The notes beneath the pieces are model-generated. The model did not search any database and was not told where the DNA came from. It worked only from the letters and a program-made list of their open reading frames with translations. From NCBI GenBank assembly GCA_947447095.1, contig CANFIL010000064.1, positions 1 to 7,203 on the forward strand: a DNA stretch of 7,203 bases. The letters run 5' to 3'. Each line of letters starts with the position of its first letter. Position 1 is the stretch's first letter. This stretch comes from Actinomycetota bacterium. GTDB taxonomy: Bacteria > Actinomycetota > Actinomycetes > S36-B12 > UBA5976. Of the stretch, positions 1 through 5,359 are shown piece after piece. Both the position numbers and the translations under genes were made by a program.

Positions 1-19
1 AGAACTGAGCCTCAAATTG

Positions 20-59
20 AAACGAGGGGCAAATGCGAGTGTCGCTTTGCCCCTCGTTT
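20..59. terminator. Long hairpin terminator downstream of the protease gene
   Basis: Positions 20-33 (AAACGAGGGGCAAA) pair perfectly with 46-59 (TTTGCCCCTCGTTT), giving a 14-bp stem. Inside it 35-38 (GCGA) pairs with 42-45 (TCGC) around a 3-nt loop, with one bulged T at 34. It lies 12 nt beyond the protease stop codon on the minus strand. The three T of the arm are followed by CAATTT on the minus strand and GTTAG on the plus strand, so the U-tract is short in both directions. It probably ends the sigma/protease transcript and may also serve a gene entering from the left edge. Positions 1-19 show nothing else recognisable. Confidence 0.75.
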
Positions 60-71
60 GTTAGAAGATGT

Positions 72-1343
72 TTATCCGACTTCTAAGCTCACGCCCCATG
101 CACTCAGAAGAGTGCTGATAGGAACATAAACGATGTCATTCGAACAGTATTCTATTGAAATAGTTGGGTCTAGCCCATAAGTACCGCAACTTGTATGGTA
201 ACTAGATCCCCAATAAACGGAGGATATGATGCCTCGAGCTTGCGCTTTCCCAGTACTTAATAAATGGTAAGCCGGTCCGCCGCTATCTCCACTTCCTGCA
301 AGTACGTTATTTGTGGAGCCGTGCACAAGGATGGTGTTAATTGCGTACCCGTTGTAATTCCAAGTCACGCTATCGTCCGTTATAACGCCGCACCGATTGC
401 CCGACGTAGCTCCAGAGAGACAAACAGTATCGCCAACCCAATTTGAAGCCCAACTCTGAACTGCGATACTAGAATTCGACGACCAAGAACCAACATAAAT
501 TCTCCCTATAGTTGCAGGGGATGCGCTGGGATCAATTAGTTGTGAATCCAAATTTATTTTTCCAGCGACACTTCCACCTCCCGGTGCAATTGTGACGCTC
601 AAATCTCCGTTGTATACGGCATTGTTCGAACTCGGGTCACAATGTCGAGCACTCAGAAACTTCCCGTAACTTCCGCTAAGGACTGAGAAGCCAAGTGAAC
701 AGCCTTCCCATTGAGTGCCATTCTTTTGTGCTGTACGCGCGCCACCTTTAAATGGTGCTATGTCACTAAGGCGGCCTGAGAGTGTGAGGTCTTCGAAGTT
801 GTTTCGTACGATTTTCACATTCTCAATTTGAGTAATTTCTCTAATTTGATCAATCGAGGAATCTTCGAACTTGGAGCTTGGACCAACGCCTATGGTCACA
901 GTTCGGCTAACAGGATCCATGGAGACTCCCTGAATGTCCCATGAATTTTGTTCACCTAATTGAAGGATTCCTTTTACAGCCTGGTCCTTATCATCCCGTG
1001 AAATCTTCACCGATGAGTCAACCTCGATTGAAATGTCTTTCGAATTCTCAGAAATGAACTTTAGAACTCGCTCAGGAGGAGTGCCCTTCCAGAACAAATG
1101 TATGGCTTTGTTTTCGGCATCCGTGTGAATGTCAACAAAATTGGCGTCGGAGAGTTTGTAAATATCATCGGCGAGCGTTGAAATTTGATCTTGAACTGAA
1201 TTCTCAGGTTGAGTTGAAACCTGAATAGGTGATTGTGCGGTGGGGATGGCGTTTGCCGACGTTGCAACAGTTCCCATGGCGAGGGCAACGCCTGCGGCCG
1301 TCAACGCAACAATGAATGTGGCGTTCCTTCGAAAGTGCGACAT
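72..1343 (-). CDS. Secreted S1-family serine protease, streptogrisin/alpha-lytic type, with pro-region
   Basis: This is a 423-residue preproprotease, predicted to be exported and to cut peptide bonds outside the cell. Residues 1-32 form a signal peptide: basic HFRR, a hydrophobic stretch at about 9-29, and a likely cut after the A-N-A at 30-32. Residues 33 to about 198 are a pro-region, probably an intramolecular folding helper as in alpha-lytic protease. The catalytic domain runs from about 199 to 423. The triad is readable as His234 in LSARHC, Asp266 in NLDSQLI and Ser354 in SGDSGGP. CSLGF at 215-219, with Cys215 and Cys235, and the VC...GNRCGVI segment (Cys308/Cys318) are streptogrisin hallmarks. 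Cys386 and Cys400 both lie after the catalytic Ser, which is unusual. The ATG at 1343 is chosen over an in-frame ATG at 1370 because AAGGAG sits 9 nt before it and the signal peptide then starts normally. It is last in a probable operon behind a sigma factor and a membrane protein. The family is confident; the substrate is unknown. Confidence 0.9.
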   Translation of the reverse strand: MSHFRRNATFIVALTAAGVALAMGTVATSANAIPTAQSPIQVSTQPENSVQDQISTLADDIYKLSDANFVDIHTDAENKAIHLFWKGTPPERVLKFISENSKDISIEVDSSVKISRDDKDQAVKGILQLGEQNSWDIQGVSMDPVSRTVTIGVGPSSKFEDSSIDQIREITQIENVKIVRNNFEDLTLSGRLSDIAPFKGGARTAQKNGTQWEGCSLGFSVLSGSYGKFLSARHCDPSSNNAVYNGDLSVTIAPGGGSVAGKINLDSQLIDPSASPATIGRIYVGSWSSNSSIAVQSWASNWVGDTVCLSGATSGNRCGVITDDSVTWNYNGYAINTILVHGSTNNVLAGSGDSGGPAYHLLSTGKAQARGIISSVYWGSSYHTSCGTYGLDPTISIEYCSNDIVYVPISTLLSAWGVSLEVG

Positions 1344-1352
1344 AGAGAGTAT

Positions 1353-1358
1353 CTCCTT
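1353..1358 (-). promoter_or_regulatory. Shine-Dalgarno AAGGAG that fixes the protease start
   Basis: On the minus strand AAGGAG is followed by 9 nt and then the ATG at 1343. The alternative upstream ATG at 1370 would place this site inside the reading frame and add nine polar residues before the signal peptide, so 1343 is preferred. The 65-nt gap to the preceding gene holds no clear TANNNT box at a useful distance, which favours co-transcription with the upstream genes. Confidence 0.75.
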
Positions 1359-1408
1359 GGTGCAAGGCATAGTTGCCTACTTGTTTATGTCACAATCATT
1401 CGATTTTG

Positions 1409-1861
1409 TTACATCTTCAGGCAGAAAGTTTCTGACATTTTCGAATCAATCCAAATTTCAATGGATTCGGCGCATGGTGAAGCGCTCGAGGTTTTGAGTT
1501 CGCCCGAAATAGCTAAATTTGGGTCTTTGTGAGTTGAATCGAGATTTTGCTGAGAAATTCCACATGATTTCTCAGCCAGCCTTTTCACGTCCACGGTATT
1601 ACCGGGCAGGGTGAATTGAGTCATGTGTATGTCGCCATCTTGTATTCGTTTACAAGAAACTTCATACGACTTCATTGGTTTGGTTGCAGTGAGGTCATCA
1701 GATTGGATTTGGCGGCCGAAGGCAAAAAGTGCCACCAAAGAAAGCCCAACGCCGCCGACAGACTTAGCAATCTTTCGACGTGTTTCGAATTTTGAAACTC
1801 GGTTGATCCCTATTGCGATTGCCTCTTCACTCAGGGTGAAATCTTTATCGTTAGATTTCAT
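1409..1861 (-). CDS. Single-pass membrane protein, candidate atypical anti-sigma factor
   Basis: This 150-residue protein has no family I recognise with certainty. Residues 1-33 are charged and polar (many Lys, Arg, Asp, Glu) and probably cytoplasmic. Residues 34-49 are a hydrophobic segment with the basic KFETRRKIAK stretch before it, which predicts an N-in orientation. Residues 50-150 would then be an external domain of about 100 residues with four Cys (70, 100, 130, 147), possibly two disulphides. The start overlaps the stop of the sigma gene as ATGA, and AAGGAG lies 7 nt upstream, so translation is coupled. That position is where ECF anti-sigma factors are normally encoded, which is the main argument for the role. 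Against it, the cytoplasmic tail is much shorter than a usual anti-sigma domain and has no HxxxCxxC zinc motif. It could instead be an accessory sensor or a lipid- or wall-facing protein of unknown role. The gene is certain enough; the function is inference. Confidence 0.7.
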   Translation of the reverse strand: MKSNDKDFTLSEEAIAIGINRVSKFETRRKIAKSVGGVGLSLVALFAFGRQIQSDDLTATKPMKSYEVSCKRIQDGDIHMTQFTLPGNTVDVKRLAEKSCGISQQNLDSTHKDPNLAISGELKTSSASPCAESIEIWIDSKMSETFCLKM

Positions 1862-2457
1862 TGCAGTTCTCCTTGAGGATACGCTTTGCCAAAATTTAGT
1901 CCGTGCTTGTTTGTAGCTTCGCGAAGTCTTGATGTTGCCCTGCTAAAGCGCGTGCGAGATGTTGAGGATGAAATCCCGAGTATTGATGCAATTTCATCGT
2001 AAGACAAATCGTCTATTACTCGTAGCAAGATAATTTCGCGATCGGTATGGCTGAGTTTGCTCAACACAGAATAGGTGGCTTCTAGATTTGGATCACCATC
2101 GAAGTAGGAGGTATTTGAGAGGTCGCTTAATTTGGTGTTGGAGGCCAATTTAGACATTAGATCTTGGTAACGAACTCGACTTTTTACGGCGTTGAACGAT
2201 TTGTTGGCGCAGCAGACAAATAGCCATGGGTAAAGCGATGAATTGGAATCGATCTCAATTGTATGACGCTTTTTCCAGAGCAAAAATAATGTGTCAGAAG
2301 TGATTTCTTCTGCTGTTTCGCGGGATCCCACACGAACGAAGGCGGCACGGAATAGACGGCTTCCATATTTGCGGTAGATGGCTTCGTACGCCTCGATATT
2401 GCCACGCTTAATCAATTGAAGTAATGTCGCATCACTTTCCTGATTGAACTCCGACAT
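1858..2457 (-). CDS. ECF-type RNA polymerase sigma factor (sigma-70 family)
   Basis: A 199-residue protein of usual ECF length that should direct RNA polymerase to a small set of promoters. The sigma2 region covers about residues 8-97: SDATLLQLIKRGN opens region 2, SRETAEEITSDTLFLLWKK at 45-63 is the region 2.2 helix, and LYPWLFVCCANKSFNAVKSR at 75-94 covers the -10 recognition part. The sigma4 region covers about 126-180: LSHTDREIILLRVIDDLSY, then a helix-turn-helix in DEIASILGISSSTSRTRFSRA. A linker of about 30 residues with no extra domain separates them. I chose ATG 2457 rather than the in-frame TTG at 2481 because the conserved sigma2 start follows it directly and the TTG lies inside an inverted repeat. 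AGGAG is only 1 nt before this ATG, too close for a normal ribosome site, so the message may be leaderless from TAACAT at 2465-2470. The stop overlaps the next gene by ATGA. Confidence 0.9.
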   Translation of the reverse strand: MSEFNQESDATLLQLIKRGNIEAYEAIYRKYGSRLFRAAFVRVGSRETAEEITSDTLFLLWKKRHTIEIDSNSSLYPWLFVCCANKSFNAVKSRVRYQDLMSKLASNTKLSDLSNTSYFDGDPNLEATYSVLSKLSHTDREIILLRVIDDLSYDEIASILGISSSTSRTRFSRATSRLREATNKHGLNFGKAYPQGELQ

Positions 2458-2464
2458 ACTCCTA

Positions 2465-2470
2465 ATGTTA
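2465..2470 (-). promoter_or_regulatory. Possible -10 box TAACAT for leaderless sigma factor transcript
   Basis: On the minus strand TAACAT fits TANNNT and is followed by 7 nt (TAGGAGT) and then the ATG of the sigma gene, so transcription could begin at the A of the start codon. No good TTGACA-like -35 is seen at 17 nt. Leaderless messages are common in actinobacteria, but this assignment is pattern-based only. Confidence 0.4.
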
Positions 2471-2472
2471 CT

Positions 2473-2487
2473 GGAACACAACGTTCC
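2473..2487. promoter_or_regulatory. Inverted repeat, possible operator at the sigma gene promoter
   Basis: The 15-bp dyad GGAACACAACGTTCC has perfect 5-bp arms around a 5-bp centre, and a further matching C/G pair lies two positions out (2471 and 2489). It sits 2 bp upstream of the proposed -10 box of the sigma gene, in the promoter spacer, where a bound dimer would affect transcription. Its minus-strand half also gives GGAAC, the core of many ECF -35 elements, but no matching ECF -10 appears 16-17 nt further on. Confidence 0.4.
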
Positions 2488-2505
2488 TGGGAGAGGTTCA
2501 ATTAC

Positions 2506-3405
2506 TTACCCTCGGATGCCTTGGAGAGCCAAGCCAGCGAATAGCAAAATGATTCCAAATGTTGCTTGCCCCGTGAGGCCCTCTTTAAGGAGAACCACTC
2601 CAAGTAACGTCGCAAAGGCAGGTTCGGCCAGCATCAAGGTTGTCGTTGGTCCTGGAGCAAGATTGCCAAGTCCGCGAGCCCACAAAATGTTTCCAAAAGA
2701 AGTGACAACGATTCCCAGGTAGATCGCTGCAAGAATTCCATGGCCAGTAGTCAGGAAATCAAAACTTGGTCGTGTGACGATGCCAACGATGAGCCCTGAA
2801 GCCGTAAGTCCAATGGATGTCGGTGGGATAGGAGCTATGTGATCATCCAGTATCGATTTTGTCGACAGCGTGAATCCAGCACCTGCAATGCCAGCGATAA
2901 CCCCGTACATAATTCCTTGGTAGTCGCCTGTGCTCGCATCTTTAAACGAGATCAGCCCTAAACCAACAAGGCACATCGACGTCGATACGAGCCACACTCG
3001 CGTGACTTTGTGCCCGATGAAAGCACCAGCCAACGCGGTGAAAAGCGTAACGCCACCAATGGCAACCATTGTTCCCAGTGCAACGCCGGCTTGTTGGATG
3101 CTTAAGAAATATGCGGGCTGAAAGAACGACAGCGAGAGTGCCAAATACCACGTGCGACGATCGCGCAGTGCTGTGCGAAGACTTGACGTCGAATGTTGGC
3201 TAAGAATTACCCACGACATGAGGAACAAGCCACCCAGTGTGAGTCGCGTGGAAGAAATCGCAAGTGGACTCGCTCCATCCATTCCCAGATGGGCGGCGGT
3301 TCCAGCGGATCCAAACATGAGTGCGGATAGTCCAAGTGTGAACGCAGCCTGCCGGCTGGTCAGCTGCGCATTGGGATCACGCAACTTACTAAGTGTGTTG
3401 CGCAC
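2506..3405 (-). CDS. DMT-superfamily transporter, EamA domain pair
   Basis: A 299-residue integral membrane protein of usual DMT/EamA length, with about ten hydrophobic segments arranged as two EamA repeats (about residues 20-153 and 164-297). The C-terminal repeat carries the family signature LMLAEPAFATLLGVVLLKEG at 257-276, followed by a last helix. Such proteins export or import small metabolites such as amino acids or nucleotide-related compounds; the substrate cannot be read here. The start is GTG at 3405, inside the last 17 nt of the upstream transporter gene. No strong Shine-Dalgarno is seen (GAGG is about 15 nt away), so translation probably depends on coupling. The next Met, at residue 30, would remove the first helix. 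The stop lies 48 nt before the sigma gene in the same direction, so read-through into it is possible. Confidence 0.85.
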   Translation of the reverse strand: MRNTLSKLRDPNAQLTSRQAAFTLGLSALMFGSAGTAAHLGMDGASPLAISSTRLTLGGLFLMSWVILSQHSTSSLRTALRDRRTWYLALSLSFFQPAYFLSIQQAGVALGTMVAIGGVTLFTALAGAFIGHKVTRVWLVSTSMCLVGLGLISFKDASTGDYQGIMYGVIAGIAGAGFTLSTKSILDDHIAPIPPTSIGLTASGLIVGIVTRPSFDFLTTGHGILAAIYLGIVVTSFGNILWARGLGNLAPGPTTTLMLAEPAFATLLGVVLLKEGLTGQATFGIILLFAGLALQGIRG

Positions 3406-4354
3406 GTTTACTATCCGTGTCCTCGTCAGCGACTTCCTCGTCGTCGGTTTCTAGGAAGAACAAGCTGCAGAGAACGATGACCGCACCAAATACTTGGATC
3501 CATGTAGGGATGCCACGACCCATTACCGCGCCAGCAGCAATCGCAATAACTGGTATGAGGTTAAGTGTCATTGCGGTCTGACGTGTTGTTACATGTTCCG
3601 ATGCCATGTTGAAGAACAGGAATGCAAATGCGCTTCCCAAGAGCCCTGCAACGATCGCTGCCCAAAATCCTGTAGTTTGCGCATACATCGAGGCGAAATC
3701 TAAACCTGCAATGAAGAAGATTGCGATACCGAACACGGCTTCAGATACAAGCTGGCCAATTGTTAATCCGATGATGTCTACGCCGGCGGCATACTTGCGA
3801 ACATAAACCGCATACAAGCCACTAAAGAAGGCAGAAGTAATGAACCCAAGCGCGCCAATGAGTCCTGCACTGATCTCGTAGCCGAAAAGGTGAACTACTT
3901 GACCCACAGTTTCAGGATTATTGACCTGGCCATTGACACCTACGATAACTACGCCGACCATGCCCATGAGAATTGCCATGAATGCTTTGGGCGAAAGTTT
4001 CTCGCCCAAAATAAAGGCACCGCCAAGTGCAGTGAACATCACTTCGGTAGACAACAAAATGACGCCGATAGTAACCGTTCCGTATTGGTAGCCGATGTTT
4101 CCCAAATAAAAACACAAGCCAGGCATGATCAACCCGAGTGGAATTGCAAGCCGCCAAGGAATCTGCCCGATGTTCTTTCGAAGGCGGGGAACCACAGCCA
4201 CGATTGCGATAAATGCGAGTGCGCCAGCAACCGACTCAAGGAAGTAGCCTTCCGCTGGCGACAAGTAAGACATAGAAATGTCGCTGAAAGGATTAGCAAA
4301 GCCCCACAGCACCATTCCGGTCACCATGCTGGTTAGTGCTGTTTCTTTGCGCAT
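3389..4354 (-). CDS. DMT-superfamily transporter, EamA domain pair, with acidic C-terminal tail
   Basis: A 321-residue membrane protein with two EamA repeats (about 8-140 and 164-301) and about ten hydrophobic segments. The first repeat shows VILLSTEVMFTALGGAFILGEKLSP (98-122), the usual helix 4 signature ending in GEKL. The second repeat has the matching NLIPVIAIAAGAVMGRGIPTW (265-285), but with GRG where many family members carry a Glu. After the last helix comes a hydrophilic tail rich in Asp and Glu (ETDDEEVADEDTD, 302-314), expected on the cytoplasmic side. It is the first gene of a tandem pair and overlaps the next transporter by 17 nt, so both are probably made together. The ATG at 4354 has no properly spaced Shine-Dalgarno but is preceded at 6 nt by TAGGCT. 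Substrate unknown. Confidence 0.87.
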   Translation of the reverse strand: MRKETALTSMVTGMVLWGFANPFSDISMSYLSPAEGYFLESVAGALAFIAIVAVVPRLRKNIGQIPWRLAIPLGLIMPGLCFYLGNIGYQYGTVTIGVILLSTEVMFTALGGAFILGEKLSPKAFMAILMGMVGVVIVGVNGQVNNPETVGQVVHLFGYEISAGLIGALGFITSAFFSGLYAVYVRKYAAGVDIIGLTIGQLVSEAVFGIAIFFIAGLDFASMYAQTTGFWAAIVAGLLGSAFAFLFFNMASEHVTTRQTAMTLNLIPVIAIAAGAVMGRGIPTWIQVFGAVIVLCSLFFLETDDEEVADEDTDSKRAQHT

Positions 4355-4360
4355 ACCCTG

Positions 4361-4366
4361 AGCCTA
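4361..4366 (-). promoter_or_regulatory. Likely -10 box TAGGCT for leaderless transporter pair
   Basis: On the minus strand TAGGCT fits TANNNT and stands exactly 6 nt before the ATG at 4354, the spacing expected if transcription starts on the A of ATG. There is no usable ribosome site between them. No clear -35 is seen. Confidence 0.45.
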
Positions 4367-4386
4367 CGAGATGAATGCTGAACTAA

Positions 4387-4392
4387 TAGGCT
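4387..4392 (+). promoter_or_regulatory. Likely -10 box TAGGCT for divergent transporter gene
   Basis: The same hexamer TAGGCT occurs on the plus strand 9 nt before the ATG at 4402, giving a leader of three bases or fewer. With the minus-strand copy at 4361-4366 it forms a mirror-image pair 20 bp apart inside the 47-bp divergent gap. The two promoters must therefore overlap face to back and may interfere or share control. Confidence 0.4.
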
Positions 4393-4401
4393 GACATCAC
4401 T

Positions 4402-5301
4402 ATGACGCAGACAAAGAAGTCTCATGGCTGGCTTTTCTTTTGGGCGTCAGTGCTTTTCGCTGGTAACTACATGTTTGCTGCGGTTGCTATTGAGTCATTT
4501 ACTCCAATTGAGATTTCATGGGCTCGAACGATGCTTGCAGCCATCGCTTTGACGGCAGTCGTCGTCGTAAAACGTGACCGATTGCCTCGGGGGCGTAGCA
4601 CGTGGGTCAAGCTTCACATTTCTGCCTTCTTGCTGAACACTGTCGCATTTGCTGGAATGGCGCTCGCGGTTACTCGCATCACAACAGTCCAGACCAGTAT
4701 TTGGAATGCCCTTGTTCCACTCATGACGTTGTTGCTCGTCATTCTTTTCGTGCCCGAAGAGCGACCATCGACGTATCGCGTGGCTGGCCTCATGATGGGT
4801 CTGGTCGGTGCAATCGTGCTTGCGCAACCATGGAATGGCCTTGGCTCGATCAACCTCTATGGCACGTCCATGATCTTGCTCAGCACACTTGGCTACTCAG
4901 CGGGACTTGTCTATGTCAGGCGCACATTTGGCGAGCTGACCGAAAGCTCGATGTCGTTGACCGCTGGACAAATGATCTGTTCGGCGAGCCATTTCACATT
5001 GTTGTTACCTTGGTTCCACAGCGATTCGTTCGACCCAACAACGAAGACGATTGCATCGGTGTTAGCACTCGGCATTTTCGGCACGGCAATGACGTTCTTA
5101 CTAATTCAGAAACTCATTCGAGTAGCCGGAGCATCGATAGCGGGCGATACAACGTATCTCATCGTTTTCGTGGCCATGGTTCTTGGTGTCGTCATCCTCG
5201 GTGAGCCCATCAATGTGTGGCAGATTTTCGGGGCCGGCTCAATTCTGGCTGGCTTGGTCGTTATCAATCGCGAGAACAAAGCTATGGTTACTGCGAACTA
5301 A
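4402..5301 (+). CDS. DMT-superfamily transporter, EamA domain pair
   Basis: A 299-residue membrane protein with about ten hydrophobic segments in two EamA repeats (about 10-140 and 152-288). The helix 4 region reads SIWNALVPLMTLLLVILFVPEERPS (99-123), and the second repeat ends with the typical VVILGEPINVWQIFGAGSILAGLVVIN (263-289). A basic start (TQTKK) puts the N-terminus inside. It is transcribed away from the tandem transporter pair and shares the short divergent gap with it. A strong bidirectional terminator follows 15 nt after the stop, so it is a single-gene unit. Its sequence is clearly different from the other two, so this is not a recent tandem duplication. Substrate unknown. Confidence 0.87.
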   Translation: MTQTKKSHGWLFFWASVLFAGNYMFAAVAIESFTPIEISWARTMLAAIALTAVVVVKRDRLPRGRSTWVKLHISAFLLNTVAFAGMALAVTRITTVQTSIWNALVPLMTLLLVILFVPEERPSTYRVAGLMMGLVGAIVLAQPWNGLGSINLYGTSMILLSTLGYSAGLVYVRRTFGELTESSMSLTAGQMICSASHFTLLLPWFHSDSFDPTTKTIASVLALGIFGTAMTFLLIQKLIRVAGASIAGDTTYLIVFVAMVLGVVILGEPINVWQIFGAGSILAGLVVINRENKAMVTAN

Positions 5302-5316
5302 ATATTTACAAAAAGC

Positions 5317-5350
5317 AAAAAGGCGGGGGACCGAAGTCTCCCGCCTTTTT
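5317..5350. terminator. Bidirectional rho-independent terminator
   Basis: The arms 5317-5331 (AAAAAGGCGGGGGAC) and 5336-5350 (GTCTCCCGCCTTTTT) form a 15-bp stem with one G-T wobble around a CGAA tetraloop. Both strands end in a run of five T. It sits 15 nt after the plus-strand transporter stop and 9 nt after the minus-strand betA stop, so it ends both convergent transcripts. Confidence 0.95.
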
Positions 5351-5359
5351 ACTACAGAA

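Noticed and set aside
1344..1370. In-frame ATG at 1370 as an alternative protease start
   Set aside because: It would place the good AAGGAG site inside the coding region and put nine residues before a normal signal peptide; no ribosome site precedes it.
1363..1384. Small hairpin in the protease leader (AGGCA...TGCCT, 4-nt loop)
   Set aside because: Only a 5-bp perfect stem, extendable to 7 bp with a 3-nt bulge. This is too weak to call a regulatory RNA and may be chance.
2458..2481. TTG at 2481 as the sigma factor start
   Set aside because: It adds eight residues not expected in ECF N-termini, lies within the GGAAC/GTTCC dyad, and has only a weak AGGA 3 nt away.
1858..2505. Classic ECF promoter (GGAAC, 16-17 nt, CGTC) ahead of the sigma gene
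   Set aside because: GGAAC is present at 2487-2483 on the minus strand, but no CGTC or GTC-type -10 occurs at the required distance.
3890..4336. 148-residue plus-strand open frame inside the transporter gene
   Set aside because: It lies opposite a clear EamA gene. The product is rich in His, Cys and Asn with no domain or signal, the usual look of an antisense shadow frame.
4602..5204. 200-residue plus-strand open frame inside the third transporter gene
   Set aside because: It is a shifted frame of a clear membrane-protein gene. Its many Trp, His and Cys and lack of hydrophobic pattern show it is not a real product.
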